Assembly (NCBI RefSeq): GCF_001705515.1
Contig: NZ_MDJS01000001.1
Location: forward strand, 1 to 64,000
Source: Mucilaginibacter sp. PPCGB 2223
GTDB taxonomy: Bacteria; Bacteroidota; Bacteroidia; Sphingobacteriales; Sphingobacteriaceae
Direction of reading: 5' to 3'
Length of the DNA: 64,000 bases
Shown here: piece by piece, positions 1 to 9,100 of the stretch
Numbering within the stretch: position 1 is the first letter of the stretch
Layout of the letters: every line of letters begins with the position of its first letter
Position numbers and translations under genes: made by a program
Notes under the pieces: model-generated
Told to the model about the DNA's origin: nothing
Database searches by the model: none
What the model saw: the letters and a program-made list of their open reading frames with translations, nothing else

Positions 1-8
1 AAAAAGCA

Positions 9-120
<112 letters not shown>

Positions 121-131
121 TTTTACTCAAC

Positions 132-175
132 AACCCTGCTAACTTTAAGTTAGCAGGGTTTGTTTGTTTTTATAC
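132..175 (+). terminator. rRNA operon terminator
   Basis: A perfect 14-bp stem (AACCCTGCTAACTT with its complement, 132-160) with almost no loop is followed by a T-rich run (TGTTTGTTTT). It sits 12 bases after the 5S gene, as expected for intrinsic termination of the rRNA transcript. Confidence 0.85.
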
Positions 176-788
176 ACTTCACATTTGTAAAATGCGATCG
201 GAGCTTCTCCTAATCTTGCAGTTCCTGATAATTAATTGCTACAAAGGATTCGATAAGCACGTGCTAAAAAAGGATTATAAAGAAGAGAAGGAAGATGCCT
301 GTCTTAAAGGTTAGCCTGCGGGTTAACAAACGCTACTCTTTTCCCCTTTATCATTCGATTCAATTCAGGCATATAAACGTCTATCGTTCTGTAATTGCAG
401 ATCCAGGTGTAAATTGGAGTGTGCCATCGTAATGGGAGCATGATGGTTGATGGTAGCATACCCACTTACTTCCATCAAGTTGAAGTCGTTGGCAAAAGCG
501 GGAAGCATTAACAATGCCCAGGACTTTGAAAAGTTGCAAAATAATGCCGGGGCAAAGTGGTTTTCTTTTACCTTAAATTCATGCTGGATTTTCTTGCAGC
601 AGTTATCAGAAAAAGAGTGGTCGGCTTTGCTTCGATCCGATTTGGTTCCACCGATAGAAAAACTTGTTGATCTTAAAAGGCCGCAGCAATAGTAGTCAGT
701 TACCGTCACTCAAAGAATGGAAAGTAGGTATACTATTATAATACCAAAGATTGCTGCCCGCTTCATCGGATTACAAGTTTAATTTCAC
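176..788. other. stretch without a convincing gene
   Basis: Overlapping open frames exist on both strands here (365-709 minus, 447-692 plus), but neither encodes a recognisable domain, signal peptide or plausible composition, and they overlap each other. It may be decayed coding sequence. I see no RNA gene or repeat. Confidence 0.5.
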
Positions 789-1271
789 TTAACTTTTACC
801 TTTCTTGCTCAGAGAGTCTTTTTTGGCCTGTTCTAATTTTTGCTTTTCGAGGAGGAAACAGTGCGCGGCGCAGGTATGCAGCTTGTAATTTCTGTGAGCA
901 TAGCCCCAACTGTGACCTTTCGGGTCGAGTATCTCACACTTCGCTTCATCTACATTTTTTAATTGTAGTACGACCTGCCCCTCATTATTATAGTAGTTGC
1001 CGTTTTTTGCGGCCTTTCCAAGTTTATTGCCTTTCGCATCTACAACATTGCCGTCGCGGTCAATAAAGTACAAGGTGTGCCCCTGGTTATCCTTAACAAT
1101 ATTATCCTTAGTAATATAGCCAAGTTTAGTACCGGCGTGGTTATGGATACCGCCTTTACCGTCGATAGTAATAAAGTTGTACTTGGTTGAATCTTTTGCC
1201 TTCTGTGCGAAAGCACTCGCAGCAAACACTATGAGCGCCGCGAAGGTGAATAGGTGTTTTAACTTTTTCAT
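789..1271 (-). CDS. small exported protein with glycine-turn repeats
   Basis: The protein is 160 aa and begins with a clear signal peptide (MKKLKHLFTFAALIVFAASAFA, cleavage after residue 22). The mature part contains about five short repeats built around a Gly turn, such as GKGGIHNHAG, GTKLGYITKDN and GNKLGKAAKNG, each about 18-20 residues, suggesting small beta-hairpin repeats. Two cysteines (HTCAAHC) follow, and the C-terminus is lysine-rich and helical. I do not recognise a named family. It is probably periplasmic or surface-located and stands alone between the rRNA operon and the element remnant, with no operon partner. The start is the only ATG before the signal peptide. Confidence 0.7.
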   Translation of the reverse strand: MKKLKHLFTFAALIVFAASAFAQKAKDSTKYNFITIDGKGGIHNHAGTKLGYITKDNIVKDNQGHTLYFIDRDGNVVDAKGNKLGKAAKNGNYYNNEGQVVLQLKNVDEAKCEILDPKGHSWGYAHRNYKLHTCAAHCFLLEKQKLEQAKKDSLSKKGKS

Positions 1272-1401
1272 GACTTTGATTGTTTTTTACCAAAGTAAAA
1301 TAAACCCAATCCAAAAACTATTGACAGTGAGCAAGTTAAAAAGTGATATAGGTCAGTTTTTGTATTGGCGTTGTTTAGATCAGAAATTTAAAATGGCTAA
1401 G

Positions 1402-1790
1402 TTAGCGTGAGTTGCCGTATTCTTTATCAATAAGTGCCTCCATTTTTTTATTATGTTCTTTGAATATTTCGATCAGGCAATGACGTTTTTCACCTTTGCC
1501 GAGATTTATCGCGGATAGCATCGGCGGTAATACGCTCATTCGCTTCCGTTAACCGGCGATGGGCTTCATAAACTTTTGTTTGAAGATCATCCAGATAAGC
1601 ATTTTATACTTTCATTAGTGCGGATGGCGCGCCCTGCGTGGGTATTCCAACGGGCAGGTTCGCATTCCCGCCCTGTGGTGACTTCGGATCGTTCGTCCTG
1701 AACTGTAATGCGCAGGTAGATTGGCGCAGGGCCGGATTGGTAGTTTTTGGGCTTCTTCATATATAAGAGCAAGCTGAAATTGGTTTTCAT
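1402..1790 (-). pseudogene. tyrosine integrase remnant (N-terminal part, frameshifted)
   Basis: Reading leftward from the ATG at 1790, the frame gives MKTNFSLLLYMKKPKNYQSG and IYLRITV, then ERSEVTTGRECEPARWNTHAG, the arm-type DNA-binding domain of Bacteroidota phage/ICE integrases. After ESIK a one-base shift is needed to continue as NAYLDDLQTKVYEAHRRLTE. After TADAIRDK a second shift restores LGKGEKRHCLIEIFKEHNKK. A stop follows about residue 125, before the catalytic domain. It is related to but different from the intact integrase at 50090-51373. It lies on the same strand and at the same distance from an att repeat, so it marks the end of an older element. Confidence 0.85.
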
Positions 1791-1984
1791 GTTTTTTAAC
1801 AATAAAAAGTGAAACAAATTTAGCTTTGCAGATACCGCAGGTCAAGATGTTTATTTTTTAACGACCTATATATCAAATAGTTACAATCAATTCGGTGGGT
1901 CGAAAAATCACGTTGCTTAACTCGCCGAATAACTCCCTTTTCGGGGTTAAAAAGGTGCGTTATTAATAGATTGCCCAAAAACAT

Positions 1985-2017
1985 AAAAGCCTGCAAGTGA
2001 ATGATTTGCAGGCTTTT
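1985..2017. terminator. hairpin beside left att repeat
   Basis: A 12-bp stem, AAAAGCCTGCAA with TTGCAGGCTTTT, around an 8-9 base loop. It matches the hairpin at 51566-51598, which follows the tRNA-Ser gene and would terminate its transcript. Here it is left over from the older element. Confidence 0.65.
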
Positions 2018-2040
2018 GTTGCGTTTTGTGGTCGAATTTG

Positions 2041-2057
2041 GCGGTGAGGGAGGGATT
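2041..2057. repeat. left attachment-site repeat (att core)
   Basis: GCGGTGAGGGAGGGATT is identical to 51622-51638, which is the 3' acceptor and T-arm end of tRNA-Ser. Beyond the repeat the left copy departs from the tRNA sequence (GTAACCTG instead of CGAACCCT). This copy is therefore a displaced tRNA 3' end and the left boundary of the ICE. Confidence 0.85.
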
Positions 2058-2307
2058 GTAACCTGCCTCTATTTGCAATTGATTATCTTACACTTACACA
2101 TTTACAGAAATCATGTCACAACGATTGTCACATTGACCTTTTTTAGGGCTGTAAATTCAATCCTAATTTAAGCATTATCCGGCTATTTAACAAGCAAAAA
2201 TTTAAATGAAAAATTGGCGGTTGGCAGGTGCTTGCGATTTAGGCGTAGACTTACCAGTGTAGTGATCACCATTATAAATAGTGTTTGATAGCCGTAACAG
2301 TAAACGT

Positions 2308-2868
2308 TTATGAAATAACCCTATCTATTCTTAGCTTATTAATTAAGTCACGAATGGAATCACGTATCTGGTAATAAAAGTCAACAGCTTCCAAAATATT
2401 TAGAAACTGACGGTTCAAAATTTTCTGCCTATAAGACTTAATGATTTCAAATAACAAATCATCTTCCCATTTATAATTGCTCGCCATCAAGTATGGCATT
2501 GCTACAATATCCCCAACTGATATTAAAACACCATTTAGATCGTGAATAATCATACCTAATAGATAGCCAGGATTAATCATGCCCTGATTCAGATCAAGTG
2601 ATTTGCCTATCCTTTGGGACGCTGTAAAACCGTCCAGGTAGTGATTGAATATACTGATGTATCCTAATCTTATCGAATCTGCATTCTCAACGTTTTCCTG
2701 TCTCAGCACTTCACGCAAAGGTGATATCTCAGCTTCATATTTAGTCTTTAATCTTTTCATTTCAGCTAATTCGTATTTGTCAGTCTCATCCTGGCGTAAG
2801 ATGCCGATTCTAAATTCGCATGTCTCTATCTCATTGTACAGAGTAATATATTCTTCAATCTCTTTCAT
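2308..2868 (-). CDS. uncharacterised protein beside the Druantia module
   Basis: The protein is 186 aa, soluble and charged, with no signal peptide or clear membrane segment. Residues 1-60 are rich in Glu, Lys and Leu and could form a coiled coil. The remainder looks all-helical (KSYRQKILNRQFLNILEAVDF). I recognise no family. It is transcribed divergently from druH, with 249 bases between the starts, and is the first gene inside the left end of the ICE. It could be cargo or a factor tied to the defence module; nothing in the sequence decides this. Confidence 0.6.
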   Translation of the reverse strand: MKEIEEYITLYNEIETCEFRIGILRQDETDKYELAEMKRLKTKYEAEISPLREVLRQENVENADSIRLGYISIFNHYLDGFTASQRIGKSLDLNQGMINPGYLLGMIIHDLNGVLISVGDIVAMPYLMASNYKWEDDLLFEIIKSYRQKILNRQFLNILEAVDFYYQIRDSIRDLINKLRIDRVIS

Positions 2869-3029
2869 TTTGTGTTTTCCAAATTATAAGTTAAACAGCT
2901 CATCTTGTTCAAATGATGTTCAGGTGAGTTAAAATAATAACCAAAAGCGAAAGCAAATAAGGCAATTGGGCTTTATTTTTAGGCTTAACATTTCTATTCA
3001 AAAATATTAAAAACATATTTTTTAAAAAA

Positions 3030-3090
3030 AAGGAACCAACTTATGTGGTTGTTATTAACGTTTGCTGATAGAGTGCACACATAGTTCCTT
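3030..3090. promoter_or_regulatory. inverted repeats upstream of druH (candidate operator)
   Basis: AAGGAAC (3030-3036) and GTTCCTT (3084-3090) form a spaced inverted repeat just before the druH start at 3118. Inside it AACCA (3034-3038) and TGGTT (3046-3050) form a tighter dyad. Such dyads would suit the dimeric WYL regulator encoded at the end of the operon. This is a positional suggestion only. Confidence 0.3.
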
Positions 3091-3117
3091 ATATTGCACT
3101 ATTAAACCGTTATCACA

Positions 3118-6100
3118 ATGACGCAATTTGAAAAGATCTTGGTTTCTAAATGTTTAACAAGACACGATGGTAGGTCTTTATGGAAGTATGGCTTGTCTGA
3201 TGGCGAATTTCAACAACTTAGAAAGTTGTTACTGGAAACAAAGCGATTAGAGTTGCTTGATCCGAGAGACGTGACTCTTTACTATTCTGAATGGTGGAAA
3301 AGATGTTATAATGGCGGCTTCCCTTCAAAAAAAGATGTTTTTGATTCGATACAAAATGGTCAGTACTACGATGACGAAGCCTTTTACCGGACCGCTAAAA
3401 GGGGTGCCACCCTTTTAGGAATAAAATGGATTAAAAACCAAAATACCCTTTATTTTAAAACACTGTTACTACAGGGCGGCATTCCCATTAAACACATCTC
3501 CAATAATAAAGGTGCTTATAAAAATATTCTTACAAAACTGTTGGAATTCAATCCTACTAATATTGATGATTTTGCTTTTAATCCTGAAATAACTTCTCTA
3601 TTACCTGCTTCAAGTCAAAGTGATGAAATCTATGAATGTTGTTTAGCTATAGTAAGAGCAATTATAGATGAAGATCAGGAATATCTTGCCCTACTTGATG
3701 ATGAAGAAGAATTGGGAGAAATTACAAGAGACTTAAAAATCAAGCGGAAAAACCTTCCAATCAGAACTTCGAAACCTCGATGGAGAAACTTTTGGGTATT
3801 TGAACCTGCAAAGCAGCGTATCAGGCTTTATTTGGGCATTCCGGACATGACTGGTGCTTCGTTTAGTGCTCTTTTTATTAATAATCCTAATACTATTCTA
3901 GATCAAGAATACAAGTTATATCTGAATGATAATTTGTTATGCAAATTCTTAAGACGTGCTGATAGCTCATACAAAATTCTTTGGGTTGACGACAACGAAT
4001 TAAATTGGGATGGAACGGATCGTTTGCCTGATATATACCTGATAAGTTGTTCTGGTGAAAAAACGAATTGCCAACATTTAATAACACATCTTCCAAATTT
4101 AACAAAAGCCACTCTTTGGACCAAATACTCTGAAGAGCAGTGGATATTGGAAAGAAGCGCTCATACAGACGCTTTAGAAGGATTTGTGTTATGCCCTTTA
4201 GAAAATGGTTCCGAAAATATAGCCAATGGGGAATGTGTCGTCATCGCAGGCACGTCTTTTAGATGGATAAAATTCGAACATACTTTAACTATTGGAAGCA
4301 CTACATTTAAAACGGGTTGCAGAAAAATAGATTGGCATATTACCGATCATCGACCAGCTTGGATACAGCGTTCTAATTATACAGTTATACGAAGAAAGCC
4401 CAAAGTATCTGTCTATGATGAAAACGGAGAAATCATTCCAAATGTTCGGCTGAAGTGGCGGTTGAAAAACACAGCCATATGGAATGACTGGGATGCTGGC
4501 TTCAGCTTAGGTTTATTGGAAATACAGATACAAGTTGGTAGCATTATAGAATATGATGCTGTTTTTAATCTTGGTAATATCGATGTTGTAATTGAATCTA
4601 ATGCATTAAACAGCGCCGAAATTACGTTAGTTGGCAATACATATAATCTTACCATAACCGATAATCCGTTAGTTGTTGCAAGGCGTATTTCAGTAAATAA
4701 ATTTGGCCTACAATTAACCCGAAATGATATTATCCCTCCTGCAATCCAAGCAAGTTTAAAAACAAATATTCAAACTTCAAGCCTTCGTTTTGAACTCAAG
4801 CCACCGTTTAAAGGAATTGAAATCATTGATAATCAGGGAAACATAATACAAGAGAATAGCTATTTGCAACTAAATCATTTGCGTGGGTTACGACTAATTT
4901 CTAATCTGGCAAACTTGGTCGTAAATATTTGGAACACAACGCGGACAAACATGGTGATTTCACAACCGTTAACCGATAGATTTATATCGGTACGCACTTT
5001 TGAAGACGCTATCATTCAATTATTTGCGCTCTCCGATGCAATGGACGGAACAGTGGAGATTATTATCGAAATTATAGAGAGGCGTCCACAAAGTATAACA
5101 AAGCTAAAAGAATACAAGATTAAACGTTATGATCAACAAATCGAATGGGGGTTTTATCTTGGGAGTCATCTTTTTATCAAAACTGGACCTGATTTACCAG
5201 ATCTATACGCTATTCCTTTAGATTGTACAAATGCCCAATTACAACTGAGAAGTCTCATTAACAAGCAAGGACAGTATGCTTTCCCAAATGCAGAATTACT
5301 TACAAAGTTCGTCGTATTTAGCAAGAATAAAGACGTTCAAACGCAGCCAGCATTTCTAAGTCTTGACCCTGTTAATAAAGCGACCACACTCGAAGATCGC
5401 GAAAAAAGAATAATTGCGTTACGAGATAAACTTTTGAGAACAGCTTCAACAGATGATGACTGGAATAAGCTGCTGAGCTATTATTTGGTATGTGAAGATA
5501 ACGATATACCCTATTCAACTTTTGATATTTTAAGGGCTATCAGCTTTTCCTCACTGCTGGCGGCTAAAGCATTTGTATTTTTAACTTGTTGTGACCCTAA
5601 ACAGAATTTTAATGAAATCGCCTACGTTAAGATGGAGCAAGACCTTGGCTTTTTATTTCATTGGATCAATAAAGATCACTGGATCGACGCTATGGAATGG
5701 ATGGGGTGTTTCAATGATGGCCAATTAACGAAAGAAGTAAGCCAAGCGATTCTGTCGCATTTTGACAATTGTCAGCCCAATAATTATTTCGCTAAAATAG
5801 CGGCGTTCGTGACCCAAAACATTGTGCCTGACTTACCCAGTGGCTATCATTTGAACAGTCGGATTAGCGAACTAAGGGCTTCTTTCGGTGCTAGAGTATT
5901 AAGCGAATTTCCTCAGCGCTATCCAAAAATAGCCGATAAATACCAGCATATTATTCCTGTAACCGACAGTAATCGTCCCGTTGAAATTTTACTTCGTTCG
6001 CCGCTAGTCGTTGCCTTATCGATCGCTGGTAAAGAAGATAATCTATGGTCGGTAGAAAGTGAATTCAAAAGAAGAAATATTAAATACATTCAACAATTAG

Positions 6101-6162
6101 ATCCTGAGTGGTACGGGCAAGCAGTCAATTATAGTTTAACTAAATTATCAAACTTGTCATGA
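3118..6162 (+). CDS. druH: DruH-like protein, Druantia type III defence
   Basis: The protein is 1014 aa, with no transmembrane segment or signal peptide and no catalytic motif that I can recognise. Size and position fit DruH, the partner of DruE in two-gene Druantia type III anti-phage systems; related proteins are annotated as STY4851/ECs_5259 family. The N-terminal part (FEKILVSKCLTRHDGRSLWKYG) is mixed helix. The middle looks beta-rich, with many short alternating hydrophobic stretches, and the C-terminal 250 residues look helical. The stop overlaps the next start (ATGA at 6159-6162), which indicates translational coupling with the helicase gene. The molecular role of DruH is not established. 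Base composition is clearly more AT-rich than the tra genes, in line with separate acquisition. Assignment rests mainly on size and synteny. Confidence 0.7.
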   Translation: MTQFEKILVSKCLTRHDGRSLWKYGLSDGEFQQLRKLLLETKRLELLDPRDVTLYYSEWWKRCYNGGFPSKKDVFDSIQNGQYYDDEAFYRTAKRGATLLGIKWIKNQNTLYFKTLLLQGGIPIKHISNNKGAYKNILTKLLEFNPTNIDDFAFNPEITSLLPASSQSDEIYECCLAIVRAIIDEDQEYLALLDDEEELGEITRDLKIKRKNLPIRTSKPRWRNFWVFEPAKQRIRLYLGIPDMTGASFSALFINNPNTILDQEYKLYLNDNLLCKFLRRADSSYKILWVDDNELNWDGTDRLPDIYLISCSGEKTNCQHLITHLPNLTKATLWTKYSEEQWILERSAHTDALEGFVLCPLENGSENIANGECVVIAGTSFRWIKFEHTLTIGSTTFKTGCRKIDWHITDHRPAWIQRSNYTVIRRKPKVSVYDENGEIIPNVRLKWRLKNTAIWNDWDAGFSLGLLEIQIQVGSIIEYDAVFNLGNIDVVIESNALNSAEITLVGNTYNLTITDNPLVVARRISVNKFGLQLTRNDIIPPAIQASLKTNIQTSSLRFELKPPFKGIEIIDNQGNIIQENSYLQLNHLRGLRLISNLANLVVNIWNTTRTNMVISQPLTDRFISVRTFEDAIIQLFALSDAMDGTVEIIIEIIERRPQSITKLKEYKIKRYDQQIEWGFYLGSHLFIKTGPDLPDLYAIPLDCTNAQLQLRSLINKQGQYAFPNAELLTKFVVFSKNKDVQTQPAFLSLDPVNKATTLEDREKRIIALRDKLLRTASTDDDWNKLLSYYLVCEDNDIPYSTFDILRAISFSSLLAAKAFVFLTCCDPKQNFNEIAYVKMEQDLGFLFHWINKDHWIDAMEWMGCFNDGQLTKEVSQAILSHFDNCQPNNYFAKIAAFVTQNIVPDLPSGYHLNSRISELRASFGARVLSEFPQRYPKIADKYQHIIPVTDSNRPVEILLRSPLVVALSIAGKEDNLWSVESEFKRRNIKYIQQLDPEWYGQAVNYSLTKLSNLS

Positions 6163-9100
6163 ATTTTAGAAATTTTTATCATACAGCACAAAGCCGAATT
6201 AAAGATGCCATAACGTCGCTTTGGGCAACAGGTGATGCAGAAATGCAACAATATTTTACATGGCTTTTAGAAAAGGAAGGGCTAATGGCAGAACCTGTGT
6301 TCCAGACAGCATTTCCATGGGAAAGTTCAGACAAGACTTTTGCGGAAACCAATGAAGTATTTAGTGAGCAATTTATTAATGCGCTAGATCAGGAAAAGAA
6401 TGGAGAATATCGTTTTCCAAAAGATCGTAACGTGTATAAGCATCAATTAGAAAGTTGGCATACACTGATAAATAAACACCAGTCTATTGCAGTTACGACA
6501 GGCACAGGGTCAGGAAAGACAGAATGTTTTATGCTTCCCGTTTTATATGATATTTACACTAATAAACGAAACTGTAGCGGGGTAAATGCGCTGTTTTTAT
6601 ATCCGTTGAATGCGCTTATTGGAAGTCAAAAAAAACGAATTGATACCTGGTGTCGCGCCCTCGGTGGTATACAATATGCGGTTTATAATGGTCTAACAGA
6701 TGAACATGCTCGAACGGCAGATGCTCAAAAGAAATTACCGGAACTAATTTCTCGCGATCAAATAAGAAAAACGCCTCCGCAGATCTTATTTACAAATCCA
6801 GCAATGTTAGAATATATGTTGGTGCGTAACAAAGACGTTCCGTTACTCAGGAACTCAAAAGGTTCTTTACGTTGGATATTATTAGATGAAGCTCATACAC
6901 TAACTGGCTCAGCGGCAGCAGAAATGGCGTTGTTAATCCGTCGAGTTATAGACGCTTTTGAAGTTGATATAAGCCAAATACGGTTTGCTATTACATCTGC
7001 AACTGTTGGCGCCGGGGAAGATAGCTCATTGCATTTAAAGCAATTTATGGCTAATCTTTGTGGCATACCACAGGGTCAAATCAAGGTGATTACTGGTAAA
7101 AGAGTTCTTTCCCAGGAGCTACCGGTTCCTATATATACTATAGATAAGGTGGCGGACATTCAAAATCATGACTTTCCTGAATTATTTAAAGAAGTGCATG
7201 AATTGCGAAATAAACTACTCTGCAAGCCAGGTATGCCAATATCGGAATTGGGAAAGGACTTTCGTTCTTTAAATATAGATCAGGGACTTGCACTTGTTGA
7301 TAAACTAAGCGATAGACATGTCAACGGCGATTCGATTTTTCCAGTGCGAGGACATTTTTTTACAAGAGGCATAAGCGGCGTATTTGCCTGCACAAATCCA
7401 TCATGTACGGAAGTGCATCGACATAAACCAGAAAATGCGCTAGGGTGCATGACCACGATAGCAGGAACTCTTTGTAAATGCGGTGCACAGTTGTTAGAAT
7501 TGGTAGCCTGCAGGTCTTGCGGTAACCAGCTTTTGGAAGCAGAGCTAATAACAATGCCAAGAACGCTGGATCGTCAGCTAAGAATGGTGTCGACAATAAT
7601 GCAGGACCCGTTTGCAATTGAGCATAGTGATGATGACGATGAAGATAACCCAATTATTAGCAGGGATAAATTTTATTTCACACGAAGATTTCCGAATGCT
7701 AGATATATTGGGTCGATAATCAATTTTGATATGTCTTCCGTTGGTGAAATAATACCTGGACAGCATTTTACTGAAGCTGATTCAGGCTCTACTTGTCCTC
7801 ATTGTGGTGAGCCGGTTTCTGAACCTATGCACTTCCGGTTATCCTCATCATTTATCAACCGAATTTTATCAGATGTTATTTTAGAACTTACTCCGGAATC
7901 CCACCCATTGACGAGGGAAATGCTCTGGAAAGGACACAAGTACATCTCATTTACTGATAGCCGTCAGGGAACAGCGAAAATATCAGCTTTGATAAATCAG
8001 GACAATGAAGCCAATTGGATAAGATCGCATGTCTATCATAAGCTTTGCGAAAAAAAAGAAGATTGGAAAAAGGAAAATGCGTCCTCCCCAGAAGAACTAC
8101 AAGCCATTATTACACAACTAGAACTTGAACTAGCTAACACTACACTACCTATTCTTCGAAATTCAAAACTGAAAGATATTGAAAAGTATAATGGTCTATT
8201 GAATCAACAAGCGGCTCCCAATGAAGCTATTAGTTTAGATTGGTCTACCATAAAAACTTATCTATTAAGCCAAGCGGGGCTCAAGACATTGTATGAAGGC
8301 ACTAATCCTCACGACACCAATCCAAACGGCTTGTCACTTTATTTAAACGCCATACTTTACGATCAATTTGCCAGAAGGTTACCACGCGAGCGCTCATTGG
8401 AAAACCTAGGTATGGTTAGTTTATATTATCCCAAATTACAGCATACCAACTTGCCAACAGAAGCTACGGCATTAGGTATTAATCTAAAAGATTGGCATTC
8501 GTTATTAAAAATCGCTATAGATTATTTTATACGATATTCCTTTTATTTTTCCAGCAATCCGGAAACTTACCCATACAGAACCTCCTACTTTCGTAACCAA
8601 CTATTATTTCCTCCAGATGCTCAGCAAACCAACGTCAGAAAGTGGCCGAGATTTGAGAAAAAGCGTCAACAAAACAGGCTTGCGCTGCTGATTTGTGCGG
8701 GCCTTGGTTTTCATGAAGTCGATGAAATTGATGCGGAAACAGAAGATCGGATCAATGAATTGATGGAACAGATGTGGCGGTCTGTAAGAACCATCCTTAC
8801 CCGCCATGAGGAGGGCTTCAGAATTGATTTAGAAAGTGAAAGTCGATTTATTTTGTGTAACGAACTTTGGCTATGTCCGGTAAAACGTCGGCTGATTGAT
8901 GCACAATTTAAAGGCTATTCACCCTGGATAAAAGGTAATTTAAGTAGTGACAATATTCGCCATTTCAAAATCACACATAGTGCTATTAAATTTCCGGAGT
9001 TTCCTTATCCCTTTAACCAAGATGATGAAAAAAACACGGTTATTAGCCGCACCAGAGATTGGATAATTAACAATACGCATACCTTGCGCACAGCAGGCGT

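Larger units (their letters stand above)
1402..2057. mobile_element. int-proximal end of an older, mostly lost integrative element
   Basis: This region is colinear with the right end of the ICE. Both contain an integrase reading leftward, the 13-mer GTCAAGATGTTTA (1841-1853; 51421-51433), an AAAAGCCTG hairpin (1985-2017; 51566-51598) and the 17-bp att repeat (2041-2057; 51622-51638). Spacing is 200 and 201 bases from the 13-mer to att, and exactly 24 bases from hairpin to att in both. The left extent of the old element is unknown; nothing else of it is evident. Confidence 0.75.

Noticed and set aside
365..709. Open frames on both strands right of the rRNA operon (minus 114 codons, plus 81 codons)
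   Set aside because: They overlap each other, show no domain, signal peptide or family pattern, and residue composition is unlike the neighbouring genes. May be decayed coding sequence, but not callable.
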